A stretch of DNA of 35,390 bases from Streptomyces sp. NWU339. Lineage in GTDB: Bacteria > Actinomycetota > Actinomycetes > Streptomycetales > Streptomycetaceae. Shown here in pieces: positions 1 through 9,016 of this stretch. The stretch lies in assembly GCF_003143855.1 (NCBI RefSeq), contig NZ_QFRK01000071.1, positions 1 to 35,390 on the forward strand, given 5' to 3'. Under the pieces are notes generated by a model, which saw nothing but the letters and a program-made list of their open reading frames with translations, ran no database searches and was not told where the DNA came from. Positions within the stretch are counted from its first letter, which is position 1. The number at the start of each line of letters is the position of its first letter. The translations under genes were made by a program, and so were the position numbers.

Positions 1-122
1 CCTACACGGCGGTCGAGTCGGCGGCCGAGCGCCCGGCCCGCAGCGCGGGCACGATCGTCAAGGACGAGGGCGAGGGCGGCAAGCAGCTCGCCGAGTTCCT
101 CGCGAGCCAGAAGTTCGTCTAG
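1..122 (+). CDS. etfB: Electron transfer flavoprotein beta subunit, C-terminal end (partial)
   Basis: This is the last 39 codons of a gene that enters from the left edge, read in the frame that ends at the TAG at 120-122. The tail (AERPARSAGTIVKDEGEGGKQ, then AEFLASQKFV) has the look of the C-terminal arm of the EtfB/FixA subunit, which wraps around EtfA. The call rests mainly on position: the next gene, 66 bp downstream on the same strand, is a clear etfA, and etfB-etfA is the standard order. EtfB binds AMP and, together with EtfA, passes electrons from acyl-CoA dehydrogenases to the membrane quinone pool. Only the tail is visible, so nothing can be said about the start or the AMP-binding loop. 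Confidence 0.85.
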   Translation, partial: YTAVESAAERPARSAGTIVKDEGEGGKQLAEFLASQKFV

Positions 123-188
123 AGCCACCAGGCTCGAGCTCGCTTCCCGCCCCCCCGAAATCTTCGCAAGCAGGAGAGAAGAAGTCCC

Positions 189-1151
189 ATGGCTGAAGTT
201 CTCGTCTACGTCGACCACGCGGACGGCGCGGTCCGCAAGCCGACCCTGGAGCTTTTGACGCTGGCCCGCCGGATCGGCGAGCCGGTCGCCGTCGCGCTGG
301 GCGCCGCCGCCGCCGCCACCGCCGGCGTGCTGGCCGAGCACGGCGCGGTGCGGGTGCTGACCCACGAGGCCGCCGAGTACGCCGACTACCTGGTGGTGCC
401 GAAGGTGGACGCCCTGCAGGCCGCGGCCGCGGCCGTCTCCCCGGCCGCGGTGCTGGTCTCCTCGTCCGCCGAGGGCAAGGAGATCGCGGCCCGCCTGGCG
501 CTGCGCCTGGGCTCGGGCGTGATCACCGACGCCGTCGACCTGGAGGCGTCCGAGGCGGGCCCGGTCGCGGTGCAGTCGGTGTTCGCCGCCGCCTTCACCA
601 CCCGCTCCCGGGTCTGCCGGGGCACCCCGGTCATCACGGTCAAGCCGAACAGCGCGGCGGTGGAGCCGGCCCCGGCCGCCGGCGCGGTGGAGGCGCTGGA
701 GGTCACGTTCTCCGCGCAGGCCACCGGCACCAGGGTCGTGGCGCGGACGCCGCGGGAGTCGACGGGCCGTCCGGAGCTGACCGAGGCCGCGATCGTGGTC
801 TCCGGTGGCCGCGGGGTGGGCGGCGCGGAGAACTTCGCGGTCATCGAGGCGCTGGCCGACTCGCTGGGCGCGGCCGTGGGGGCCTCGCGTGCCGCGGTGG
901 ACGCGGGCTGGTACCCGCACACCAGCCAGGTCGGCCAGACCGGCAAGAGTGTCTCGCCGCAGCTGTATGTGGCCGCCGGCATCTCCGGGGCGATCCAGCA
1001 CCGGGCGGGCATGCAGACCTCGAAGACGATCGTGGCCATCAACAAGGACGCCGAGGCGCCGATCTTCGAGCTGGTCGACTACGGCGTGGTCGGCGACCTG
1101 TTCGACGTGGTCCCGCGGCTCACCGAGGAGATCAAGGCCCGCAAGGGCTGA
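189..1151 (+). CDS. etfA: Electron transfer flavoprotein alpha subunit
   Basis: A 320-residue protein of normal EtfA/FixB length. The N-terminal half (about residues 1-185) is the ETF alpha/beta nucleotide-fold domain, beginning MAEVLVYVDHADG. The C-terminal half (from about residue 200) is the FAD-binding domain and shows its hallmark run: VSGGRGVGG, then DAGWYPHTSQVGQTGKSV, then YVAAGISGAIQHRAGM, then the closing I(F)ELVDYGVVGDLFDVVP segment. EtfA holds the FAD that accepts electrons from acyl-CoA and related dehydrogenases. The ATG is preceded by AGGAG about a dozen bases upstream. It follows etfB by 66 bp and is very likely co-transcribed with it. No clear terminator follows; the DNA downstream is an insertion scar. 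Confidence 0.97.
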   Translation: MAEVLVYVDHADGAVRKPTLELLTLARRIGEPVAVALGAAAAATAGVLAEHGAVRVLTHEAAEYADYLVVPKVDALQAAAAAVSPAAVLVSSSAEGKEIAARLALRLGSGVITDAVDLEASEAGPVAVQSVFAAAFTTRSRVCRGTPVITVKPNSAAVEPAPAAGAVEALEVTFSAQATGTRVVARTPRESTGRPELTEAAIVVSGGRGVGGAENFAVIEALADSLGAAVGASRAAVDAGWYPHTSQVGQTGKSVSPQLYVAAGISGAIQHRAGMQTSKTIVAINKDAEAPIFELVDYGVVGDLFDVVPRLTEEIKARKG

Positions 1152-1266
1152 ATCCCGCCCCGGAGGGTCTGTTATGCGAACGGTCCTGTCTCACACTCGG
1201 TGATAGCGGAGAGTGATGCTATTCGAGGAGGATGCGGTGGCGGAGGAGGGGGGAAGCCTGCTCTGT

Positions 1267-1490
1267 GAGGTTGATCCCCCGGGAGCGGACACCGGGTTTC
1301 ATGCGGCGAGTGACAACGTAGTTGATGTAGTCAGCTGCTGTTCGAGCTCGATCGGTGTGAAGTAGCCGAGGGCGGAGTGCCTGCGGCACCGGTTGTAGTG
1401 AGCGAGCCGACGGAACAGCTCGAGCCGCGTCTGGGCCTTCGAGGTCCAGCGCCGTCCGTGGAGCACCTGCGTTGGGATTCTCCTGCCAGG
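1267..1490 (-). pseudogene. IS3-family transposase remnant (orfB C-terminus) with probable terminal repeat
   Basis: On the minus strand, 1299 to about 1489 encodes the end of an IS3-family DDE transposase: RRWTSKAQTRLELFRRL followed by AHYNRCRRHSALGYF and TPIELEQQL, then a stop at 1299-1301. The Y-N-x-x-R-R-H-S-x-L-G-Y block is the known conserved C-terminus of IS3 orfB. The catalytic DDE residues are absent, and frame is lost upstream of about 1489, so it cannot be functional. Just beyond the stop, the sequence starting at about 1267 (TGAGGTTGATCCCCCGGGAG) looks like the TG-starting terminal inverted repeat of such elements. No matching left end was found, so this is the right end of a decayed element. 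Confidence 0.75.
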
Positions 1491-1782
1491 CGGCGGGCAC
1501 CGGAACGGCCTCGCTCAGCTCCACGCACCAGGAATCGTCGGCAGAGCGTACTGGAACTGGATGGCGTAGTGACGGCCTGCATGAACCCGCAGCTCTGGCA
1601 TGTCCGCAGGCTGTCACAGCAGCCGTGCCGGAGGCTCGCGAGTGTCCCGCTCAACATCTGGTCCGCCCAGCGTTTGCGGGACAACCCATAGCCGGACGGA
1701 GAAGGCCGGTGATGTGACGGGACGCCTTTTGGGAGTCCATGTCAGGGGGCTCCCGATCCACCATTACGGGCTCGTACCCGAT
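1491..1782. other. Degenerate sequence next to the IS3 remnant, no recognisable gene
   Basis: All six frames contain open stretches of 60-130 codons here, but none has a convincing ribosome-binding site, a known motif or a consistent codon bias. The stretch may contain frameshifted upstream parts of the IS3 transposase, because it adjoins the remnant on the correct side, but I could not align it by eye. Treated as insertion/deletion debris. Confidence 0.4.
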
Positions 1783-1796
1783 GGCCTGATCAGGCC
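1783..1796. repeat. Perfect 14-bp palindrome
   Basis: GGCCTGATCAGGCC is a perfect self-complementary 14-mer. It lies two bases before a second, larger inverted repeat (1799-1834). Function unknown: it could be a regulator site for the sbcDC operon 260 bp downstream, part of a mobile-element end, or chance. Confidence 0.6.
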
Positions 1797-1798
1797 GT

Positions 1799-1834
1799 TG
1801 ATTGGCGCCGGACCTCGCGTTCCGGCGCCAATCA
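1799..1834. terminator. Strong 14-bp stem-loop between etfA and sbcD
   Basis: Arms 1799-1812 (TGATTGGCGCCGGA) and 1821-1834 (TCCGGCGCCAATCA) are perfectly complementary around an 8-base loop. The structure is seen directly. It has no run of T on either side, so it would be an L-shaped (no U-tract) terminator of the kind common in Streptomyces, or a relic of an element end. It could shield sbcD from upstream transcription. Confidence 0.5.
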
Positions 1835-2053
1835 GTGTTCTCCCGCACACGCGCCTGCGGGGGATCGCGTCGTGCGCTTGTCGCCGGCGCCCAGAGGACA
1901 GGCCGCAGCGTATTTGCCCGGGGGTGATGTGAGGTCAGTGACGGATCAAGGGGCGACAGGCGTTAGCGTGATGGGTGTTGGCGGCGAGCCCGTGCTGGTT
2001 CGTGCTGGTTTTAGAGACGCAGTAGGGGCAAACATGCAGGGCAGAGCGATTTC

Positions 2054-3217
2054 ATGAAATTGCTGCACACTTCCGACTGGCACCTCGGCCGGTCGTTCCA
2101 CCGGGTCGGCATGCTCGGTGCCCAGGCCGAGTTCATCGGCCACCTGGTGGCGACCGTGCGCGAGCACGCCGTCGACGCGGTGGTCGTGTCGGGAGACGTG
2201 TACGACCGTGCGGTGCCGCCGCTCGCCGCGGTGGAGCTGTTCGACGACGCCCTGCACCGCCTCGCCGGCCTCGGTGTGCCGACCGTGATGATCTCCGGGA
2301 ACCACGACTCGGCCCGCCGTCTCGGCGTCGGTGCCGGACTCATCGGGTGTGCGGGCATCCACCTGCGGACCGACCCCTCGGCGAGCGGCACCCCCGTGAT
2401 GCTGTCCGACGCGCACGGGGAGGTCGCCTTCTACGGGCTGCCCTATCTGGAACCGGCGCTGGTCAAGGACGAGTTCGGAGTGGAGAAGGCAGGCCACGAG
2501 GCAGTGCTCGCGGCCGCCATGGACCGGGTCCGCGCCGACCTCGCCGCCCGCCCGCGCGGCACCCGGTCCGTGGTCCTCGCGCATGCCTTCGTCACCGGCG
2601 GCGCACCGAGCGACAGTGAGCGGGACATCACCGTCGGCGGGGTCGCCGCCGTGCCCGCCGGAGTGTTCGACGGCGTCGACTACGTGGCGCTCGGCCATCT
2701 GCACGGCTGCCAGACCATCACCGAGCGGGTGCGCTACTCCGGCTCTCCGCTGCCGTACTCCTTCTCGGAGGCGGATCACCGCAAGAGCATGTGGCTCGTC
2801 GACCTGGCCGCCGACGGAACGGTCACCGCCGAGCGGCTCGACTGCCCGGTGCCGCGTGCCCTCGCCCGGATCCGCGGCACCCTGGAGGAACTGCTCGCCG
2901 ACCCCGCCCTCGCGCGGCACCGGGAGGCGTGGGTCGAGGCCACGCTCACCGACCCGGCCCGCCCCGCCGACCCCATGGCCCGGCTCACCGAACGCTTCCC
3001 GCACATCCTGAGCCTCGTCTTCGAACCCGAACGCGCTCCCGACGACCCGGCGGTGTCCTACGCCCGGCGCCTCGCCGGCCGTGACGACCAGCAGATCGCT
3101 GAGGACTTCGTCGCCCATGTGCGCGGCACCGGCCCCGACGAGCACGAGCGGGTCGTCCTGTGGGACACCGTCGACGCGGTCCGCGCCGCCGAGGCCGTGA
3201 ACGAGGTGGCGCGGTGA
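2054..3217 (+). CDS. sbcD: SbcD, nuclease subunit of the SbcCD exonuclease
   Basis: A 387-residue metallophosphoesterase-type nuclease, the bacterial Mre11 homologue. The five metal-binding motifs of the calcineurin-like fold are visible in order: TSDWHLGR near the N-terminus (D and H), SGDVYDR, GNHDSARRL, AHAFVTGG and GHLHGCQ. After about residue 260 comes the capping region used for DNA and SbcC binding. With SbcC it forms an ATP-dependent endo/exonuclease that opens hairpins and trims blocked DNA ends. The ATG at 2054 gives the conserved start MKLLHTSDWHLG; the ribosome-binding site in front is weak (GGGCAGAG). The stop overlaps the sbcC start as GTGA, implying coupled translation. Confidence 0.96.
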   Translation: MKLLHTSDWHLGRSFHRVGMLGAQAEFIGHLVATVREHAVDAVVVSGDVYDRAVPPLAAVELFDDALHRLAGLGVPTVMISGNHDSARRLGVGAGLIGCAGIHLRTDPSASGTPVMLSDAHGEVAFYGLPYLEPALVKDEFGVEKAGHEAVLAAAMDRVRADLAARPRGTRSVVLAHAFVTGGAPSDSERDITVGGVAAVPAGVFDGVDYVALGHLHGCQTITERVRYSGSPLPYSFSEADHRKSMWLVDLAADGTVTAERLDCPVPRALARIRGTLEELLADPALARHREAWVEATLTDPARPADPMARLTERFPHILSLVFEPERAPDDPAVSYARRLAGRDDQQIAEDFVAHVRGTGPDEHERVVLWDTVDAVRAAEAVNEVAR

Positions 3218-6207
3218 GGTTGCACCGGCTCGACATCACCGCCTTCGGTCCCTTCGGCGGCTCACTGACCGTCGACTTCGACGAACTCTCCGCCGCGGGC
3301 CTCTTCCTGCTGCACGGCCCCACCGGCGCCGGCAAGACCTCGATACTCGACGCCGTCTGCTACGCGCTGTACGGCTCCGTCCCCGGGGCCCGGCAGAGCG
3401 GGCAGGGCATGACGCTGCGCAGCGACCACGCGGCCCCCGCCACCCGCACGGGGGTCACCCTCGAACTCACCGTCGCCGGCCGTCGGCTGGAAGTCACCCG
3501 GCAGCCGCCCTGGCAGCGCCCGAAGAAGCGCGGCACCGGCACGACACTCGACAAGGCGCAGACCTGGCTGCGCGCATACGATCCGGCGAGCCGGTCCTGG
3601 AAGGACCTCAGCCGCTCCCACCAGGAGATCGGCGAGGAGATCACCCAGCTCCTCGGCATGAGCCGGGAGCAGTTCTGCCAGGTCGTCCTGCTGCCCCAGG
3701 GCGACTTCGCGCGTTTCCTGCGCGCCGACGCGGAGGCGCGCGGCAAACTGCTCGGCCGGCTCTTCGACACCCGCCGCTTCGCCGACATGGAGAAGCACCT
3801 GGCCGAACGCCGCCGTGCCACCGAGTCCCGGGTACGGGACGGCGACGCCGAACTGCTCGCCGACGCGCACCGGATGCAGCAGGCCGCGGGCGGGACCATG
3901 GAGCCGGCAGACCTCGTGCCGGGCGAGCCGGGGCTGGCCGAGAGCGTGTTGGGCGCGGCCGCCGTGGCCCGCAGCACCGCCCGCGAACAACTCGCCGTCG
4001 CCCACTGCCGCCTCGCCGCGGCCGAGTCCGCCCAGGCCGCCGCCGACCGGTCACTGGACGACGTACGCGAACGGGACCGGCTGCAGCGGCGGTTCGCCGA
4101 GGCACGGCAGCGCGCGGCACGGCTGGCGGAGCGGGCCGACGCCCGGCAGGAGGCGCAGTCGCGCCTGGACCGGTCCCGGAAGGCCGAGACGGTCGCCCCA
4201 GCCCTGGAACTGCGGGAGTCCGCCGACGCCGAACACCGGCGGGCGGCCGACGCCGAGGCGAGTGCCCGCGCCCTGCTGCCCCCGGCCCTCAGGGACGCGG
4301 GTGCGGCCGGGCTCGCGGCCGCCGCACGCCGGACCACCGAGGAGCTGGGCGGGCTGGAGTCGGCCCGCCGCGCCGAGCGGCGGCTCACGGAACTCCTCGA
4401 GGAGCGGGCCGACCTGGACCGCCAGGAGCGTGCCGACGACGACGTGCTCGACGAGTCCGAGGCGTGGCTCACCGGCTGGGAGGAGACCCGCACCGGCCTC
4501 CAGGCCCGTATCGAGTCCGCACAGGAGGCCGCGACCCGGGCCGGTGAGCTCGCCGTGCAACGCGACCCCGCGCACAAGCGGTTGACCGCCGCACGGCTGC
4601 GGGACCAGCTGGCCGAGGACGCCAGGAACGCCGCCGAACAGGCCCGCGTGGCCCGGGAACGGGCACTCGAGGCCAAACAGCACTGGCTCGACCTCAAGGA
4701 ACAGCGGTTGGCCGGCATCGCCGCCGAACTCGCCGCGGGCCTCACCGACGGCGACCCCTGCGCCGTCTGCGGGGCCACCGAACACCCCGCCCCCGCCCGC
4801 AAGGTCACCGGCCATGTCGACCGCGAGGCGGAGGAGCGGGCCCTGGCCGCCCACCAGAGCGCCGAGGAGCACCGGACCGACCAGGAAGGCCGCCTCGGCG
4901 CCGTACGTGAGGCGCTGGCCGCCGCCGGAGCGGAGGCGGGGGACACGTCGACCGCTCACCTCGCCCAAGAGGTGGAGGAGTTGGAACGGCGGTACGCGCA
5001 GGCCCGGGATGCCGCCTCCGTTCTGCACTCCGCCCAGGAACAGCTGCGCCAGGCGGAACACGAACGTGAACGACGCGTCGCCGCCCAGCGGGAGGCGGCC
5101 GTCCGGACCGCCGCCCGGGCGGGCCACCGGGAGCGGTTGGACCGTGAACAGGCCGCGCTGGAGAAGGAGTTGACGCAGGCGCGGGGCGACGCGGACAGCG
5201 TGGCCGCGCGCGCCGCGCAACTGGAGCGACGCGCCGCACAGTTCACCGACGCCGCCGACGCCGCCCGCGTCGCCGAAGGCACCGCACAGCGGCTCAAGGA
5301 GGCCGACGGCCGGCTCGCCGACGCCGCCTTCCGGGCCGGCTTCGCCACCCCGCGGGCGGCGGCCGAGGCACTTCTCGACGCGACCGCCCACCGCGAACTG
5401 CGGGACCGGCTGGAGGCCTGGCAGCAGGAGGAGGCCGCCGTACGCACGGTGCTCGCCGAGCCGGGCACCGCGGCCGCCGCCCAGCAGCCCCCCGCCGACC
5501 TCACCGCCGCACAGCGCACCGCCGAGGACGCGGACCGCAGGACGCGCGCGGCGGCCTCCGCACGTGACGCCGCCGCCCGCCGCTGCGCCGAACTCGACCG
5601 GCTCTCCGCGCGGGCCACCGCCTCGGCGCGCCGGCTGGCGCCGCTGCGCGAGGAGTACGACCGGGTGGCCCGCCTGGCAGGCCTCACCGCGGGCACCTCG
5701 GCCGACAACGAACGCAGGATGCGCCTGGAGTCCTACGTCCTGGCCGCCCGTCTGGAGCAGGTCGCCGCCGCGGCGACCGCCCGGCTGCACCGCATGTCCT
5801 CCGGCCGCTACACCCTGGTGCACTCCGACGACCGCACCGGACGCGGGCGCAGCGGCCTCGGACTGCATGTCGTGGACGCGTGGACCGGCCGGGAGCGGGA
5901 CACCGCGACCCTCTCGGGCGGCGAGACCTTCTTCGCCTCGCTCGCCCTCGCGCTCGGACTCGCCGACGTCGTCACCGACGAGGCCGGCGGGGTCCGGCTG
6001 GACACCCTCTTCATCGACGAGGGCTTCGGCAGCCTCGACGACCAGACGCTCGACGAGGTCCTGGACGTTCTGGACTCCCTGCGCGAACGCGACCGCAGCG
6101 TGGGCATCGTCAGCCATGTCGCCGACCTGCGCCGCCGGGTCCACGCCCAACTCGAAGTGGTGAAGGGCCGGTCGGGCTCGACGCTGCGGCAGCACGGCGT
6201 CACCTGA
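3214..6207 (+). CDS. sbcC: SbcC, ATPase/SMC-like subunit of the SbcCD exonuclease
   Basis: A 997-residue Rad50-like protein when started at the GTG at 3214 (MRLHRLDITAFGPFGG), which overlaps the sbcD stop by four bases. An upstream in-frame ATG at 3160 would add 18 arginine-rich residues lying inside sbcD and is less likely. Walker A (GPTGAGKTS) is near residue 35, the Q-loop region has VVLLPQGDFARFL, the ABC signature (TLSGGETFF) is near 899 and Walker B (FIDEGFGSLD) near 935. Between the ATPase halves lies a long, charged, Ala/Arg/Glu-rich coiled coil interrupted by the zinc-hook CxxC (DPCAVCG, Cys516 and Cys519), which joins two SbcC molecules. It supplies ATP-driven DNA gating to SbcD. 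Confidence 0.96.
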   Translation: MRLHRLDITAFGPFGGSLTVDFDELSAAGLFLLHGPTGAGKTSILDAVCYALYGSVPGARQSGQGMTLRSDHAAPATRTGVTLELTVAGRRLEVTRQPPWQRPKKRGTGTTLDKAQTWLRAYDPASRSWKDLSRSHQEIGEEITQLLGMSREQFCQVVLLPQGDFARFLRADAEARGKLLGRLFDTRRFADMEKHLAERRRATESRVRDGDAELLADAHRMQQAAGGTMEPADLVPGEPGLAESVLGAAAVARSTAREQLAVAHCRLAAAESAQAAADRSLDDVRERDRLQRRFAEARQRAARLAERADARQEAQSRLDRSRKAETVAPALELRESADAEHRRAADAEASARALLPPALRDAGAAGLAAAARRTTEELGGLESARRAERRLTELLEERADLDRQERADDDVLDESEAWLTGWEETRTGLQARIESAQEAATRAGELAVQRDPAHKRLTAARLRDQLAEDARNAAEQARVARERALEAKQHWLDLKEQRLAGIAAELAAGLTDGDPCAVCGATEHPAPARKVTGHVDREAEERALAAHQSAEEHRTDQEGRLGAVREALAAAGAEAGDTSTAHLAQEVEELERRYAQARDAASVLHSAQEQLRQAEHERERRVAAQREAAVRTAARAGHRERLDREQAALEKELTQARGDADSVAARAAQLERRAAQFTDAADAARVAEGTAQRLKEADGRLADAAFRAGFATPRAAAEALLDATAHRELRDRLEAWQQEEAAVRTVLAEPGTAAAAQQPPADLTAAQRTAEDADRRTRAAASARDAAARRCAELDRLSARATASARRLAPLREEYDRVARLAGLTAGTSADNERRMRLESYVLAARLEQVAAAATARLHRMSSGRYTLVHSDDRTGRGRSGLGLHVVDAWTGRERDTATLSGGETFFASLALALGLADVVTDEAGGVRLDTLFIDEGFGSLDDQTLDEVLDVLDSLRERDRSVGIVSHVADLRRRVHAQLEVVKGRSGSTLRQHGVT

Positions 6208-6440
6208 GCCGAACCCGTGGGCACACCAGTGGAATCGGGCGGTGGCCCCCTCATGGCGGTGCCGGAGACGGTGCTGCCGTTCCGGACGGGCGCCGCCGGC
6301 GAGGAGACGGCCTCCGCCCACGACCGGGCCGGTGAGGCGGACGGACCCGTCGGACTCCTCCCGGTGGGCGACTCCACGGCCCTGACCCGGCAGGGATATT
6401 CACGTGCGCCGGCCGCCGGCGCCCCTCATCATGGGCGACC

Positions 6441-7286
6441 ATGCCCAAGCTCCCGCATCCCGCCCCCGAAGCCCTCCGCCGTGACCCACTGCCCCTGCGC
6501 GGCCGTACCGCGCTGGTCACCGGGGCCAGCAGACGCGGCGGCATCGGACACGCCGTGGCCCGCCGTCTCGCCGCCCACGGAGCGAGCGTCTACCTCCACC
6601 ATCACGTCCCGCACGACGCCGCCATGCCCTGGGGCGCCGACCGTACCGAGGACGTGATCGCCTCCGTACGGGAGGCCCTCGGCGACCCCTCGGCGCGGGT
6701 GGCCGCCGGTCCGGGCGACCTCGCCGACCCGGCCGTGCCCGCCGAACTCCTCGACCGGGCAGCCGCCGCACTCGGCGGGCAGCTCGACATCCTCGTCGCC
6801 AACCACGCCCTCAGCGGCTCCGACGGCGACCTCGACACCGTCGACGCCGCCATGCTCGACGCGCACTGGGCCGTCGACACCCGCTCGGTGCTGCTGCTCG
6901 TCCAGGCCCACGTCCGGCACCGGGCCGCCCTGCGGCCGCGCACCCCGGGCGGGCGCGTGATGATGATGACCTCCGGGCAGGACATCGCCGGCGGCATGCC
7001 CGGCGAGATCGCCTACGCCCTGCAGAAGGGCGCGCTCGCCTCGATCACCCGCTCCCTGGCGACCACGCTCGCCGAGCACGCCGTCACCGTCAACACCGTC
7101 AACCCCGGCCCGGTGGACACGGACTACCTGACCGGCGACGCCTACGAGGCCGTCGCCGCGCGCTTCCCCGGCGGGCGGTGGGGGATGCCCGACGACCCAG
7201 CCCGTCTCATCGCGTGGCTGGCCACGGACGAGGCGGGCTGGGTCACGGGGCAGGTCATCGATTCCGAGGGCGGCTTTCGGCGTTGA
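6441..7286 (+). CDS. Short-chain dehydrogenase/reductase (SDR)
   Basis: A 281-residue NAD(P)-dependent oxidoreductase of the classical SDR type. The cofactor-binding loop TGASRRGGIG starts at residue 27. The structural motif NHA (VANHALSG) replaces the usual NNAG. The catalytic serine is S178 (MMTSGQ), followed by the Y-x-x-x-K pair Y192 and K196 (AYALQKGA). The NPGPVDT segment follows, and the C-terminus carries the usual GQVIDSEGGF. It resembles FabG-like 3-oxoacyl reductases, but the substrate cannot be inferred. It stands alone on its strand, 233 bp after sbcC; that gap contains no supported gene. Its stop lies only 9 bp from the stop of the convergent DUF885 gene. Confidence 0.9.
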   Translation: MPKLPHPAPEALRRDPLPLRGRTALVTGASRRGGIGHAVARRLAAHGASVYLHHHVPHDAAMPWGADRTEDVIASVREALGDPSARVAAGPGDLADPAVPAELLDRAAAALGGQLDILVANHALSGSDGDLDTVDAAMLDAHWAVDTRSVLLLVQAHVRHRAALRPRTPGGRVMMMTSGQDIAGGMPGEIAYALQKGALASITRSLATTLAEHAVTVNTVNPGPVDTDYLTGDAYEAVAARFPGGRWGMPDDPARLIAWLATDEAGWVTGQVIDSEGGFRR

Positions 7287-7295
7287 CGGCCCGGC

Positions 7296-8984
7296 TCACA
7301 GCGCCGACAGTTCGTCCACCAGGTCGTCCAGGCCCAGCGAGCCCTGGGACAGCGCCGCCATGTGCCAGGCCTTGGGGTCGAAGGCGTCGCCGTGCCGCTC
7401 GCGGGCGTTCTCCCGGCCGAGCAGCCAGGCCCGCTCGCCGAGCTTGTAGCCGATGGCCTGGCCGGGAATCGTCAGATAGCGGGTCAGCTCGCTCTCCACG
7501 TAGTCCGCGGGACGGCTGCTGTGCGCCCCGAAGAACTCCTCGGCCAGCTCCGGCGTCCAGCGCTCACCCGGGTGGAACGGCGAGTCCGCCGGGATCTCGA
7601 GCTCCAGGTGCATGCCGATGTCCACGATGACCCGGGCGGCCCGCATCATCTGCGCGTCCAGGTAGCCCAGCCGCTCCTCCGCGTCCGCGAGGAACCCGAG
7701 CTCGTCCATCAGTCGCTCCGCGTACAGCGCCCAGCCCTCGGCGTTGGCGCTCACCATGCCCACGGAGGCCTGGTAGCGGGACAGGTCCTCGGCCACGTGC
7801 GCCCACTGCGCCAGCTGGAGGTGATGACCGGGGACGCCCTCGTGGTACCAGGTCGACACCAGGTCGTAGACCGGGAAGCGGGTCAGTCCCATGGTCGGCA
7901 GCCAGGTGCGGCCCGGCCGCGAGAAGTCCTCCGACGGAGGCGTGTAGTACGGCGCCGCCGCGCTGCCCGGCGGGGCGATCCGCGACTCCACCCTCCGCAC
8001 CCGCTCGGCGAGGTCGAAGTGGGTGCCGTCCAGGGACTCGATCGCCCGGTCCATCAGGCCCTGCAGCCACTCGCGGACCTCGTCGACGCCCTCGATGTGC
8101 CGGCCGTGCTCGTCGAGGTGCGCGAGCGCCACCCACGGCGTCTCGGCACCCGGCAGGATCTTCTCGGCCTCCTTCCTCATCTCGCCGAGCAGACGGTGGT
8201 ACTCGGCCCAGCCGTAGGCGTACGCCTCGTCCAGGTCGAGATCGGTGCCGTTGAAGTACCGGGCCCAGCGGGCGTACCGCTCCCTGCCCACAGTCTCCGG
8301 GGCGCCCTCGATCGCCGGCGCGTACACGTCGCGCATCCAGTCCCGCAGCTCCACCACGGCCGCGGTCGCGGCGCGGGCCGCCTCGTCCAGCTCGGCGCGC
8401 AGCGCGTCGGGTCCCGCCGCGGCGAAGTCCTCGAACCAGCCGCGGCCCTCGCCGGTGTCCGCCCACTCGGTGAGCTGCCCGACGAACGTGGCGGTCGGAC
8501 GCGGAGCCGCGTACAGCTTGCGCTCCAGGCCGAGTGCGAGGGACTCCCGGTAGCCCGCCAGCGCGGCCGGCACCGCGCGCAGCCGCTCGGCGACCGCCGC
8601 CCAGTCCTCCTCGGTCTGCGTCGGTGTCACGGTGAACACCTCGCGCACCGCGTGGGCGACCGTGCCCAGGTTGCCGACCGAACGCAGCCCCTCGTCGGCC
8701 TCGTACACGGCGATCTCCGCGGTGAGCCGCTCCCGCAGCAACCGGGCGCAGCGGCGCTCGATGCCGCTGTCCGCGCCGGGCCGGGCCTCGGCCTCGTCGA
8801 GCCGGGCGAGCGTGGCCCGCTGGAGCTCCGCGAGCGCCGTCTGGCCCGCGGGCGAGAGATCGGGCAGACGGCGGGAACTCTCCTGCACGCCGAGATACGT
8901 ACCGGTGACCGGGTCGAGGGCGATGAGCTCGTCGACGTAGGCGTCGGCGACCTCGCGGGGCAGTGGGCTGTTGGTCTGTGACAT
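7296..8984 (-). CDS. DUF885 family protein (metallopeptidase-like)
   Basis: A 562-residue protein when begun at MSQTNSPLPREVADAYVDEL, with an AGGATGG Shine-Dalgarno-like stretch ahead. Longer starts (to 9068) would run into the lrp gene. The central block YHEGVPGHHLQLAQW (around residue 380) is the diagnostic HExxxxH-type motif of DUF885, a family structurally related to zinc carboxypeptidases. No signal peptide is evident, so it is probably cytoplasmic. The substrate is unknown. It lies 32 bp downstream of an Lrp-type regulator on the same strand and may be transcribed with it. It is convergent with the SDR gene. Confidence 0.9.
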   Translation of the reverse strand: MSQTNSPLPREVADAYVDELIALDPVTGTYLGVQESSRRLPDLSPAGQTALAELQRATLARLDEAEARPGADSGIERRCARLLRERLTAEIAVYEADEGLRSVGNLGTVAHAVREVFTVTPTQTEEDWAAVAERLRAVPAALAGYRESLALGLERKLYAAPRPTATFVGQLTEWADTGEGRGWFEDFAAAGPDALRAELDEAARAATAAVVELRDWMRDVYAPAIEGAPETVGRERYARWARYFNGTDLDLDEAYAYGWAEYHRLLGEMRKEAEKILPGAETPWVALAHLDEHGRHIEGVDEVREWLQGLMDRAIESLDGTHFDLAERVRRVESRIAPPGSAAAPYYTPPSEDFSRPGRTWLPTMGLTRFPVYDLVSTWYHEGVPGHHLQLAQWAHVAEDLSRYQASVGMVSANAEGWALYAERLMDELGFLADAEERLGYLDAQMMRAARVIVDIGMHLELEIPADSPFHPGERWTPELAEEFFGAHSSRPADYVESELTRYLTIPGQAIGYKLGERAWLLGRENARERHGDAFDPKAWHMAALSQGSLGLDDLVDELSAL

Positions 8985-9016
8985 GCGGACCATCCTGGTA
9001 TGCGGCCCGCCGCCCG

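Noticed and set aside
1946..3145. Minus-strand 399-codon frame across sbcD
   Set aside because: It is a shadow of sbcD caused by high GC3; it has no motifs, and sbcD on the other strand has all its catalytic motifs.
4051..6321. Minus-strand 756-codon frame across sbcC
   Set aside because: Glycine/arginine-rich antisense frame, no recognisable domain; sbcC accounts for the region.
6217..6657. Plus-strand frame between sbcC and the SDR gene
   Set aside because: It overlaps the SDR gene by 217 bp in another frame, becomes Pro/Thr/Ser-rich and has no clear Shine-Dalgarno.
7362..8981. Plus-strand 539-codon frame across the DUF885 gene
   Set aside because: Antisense shadow; the minus strand carries the HEGVPGHH motif and a proper start.
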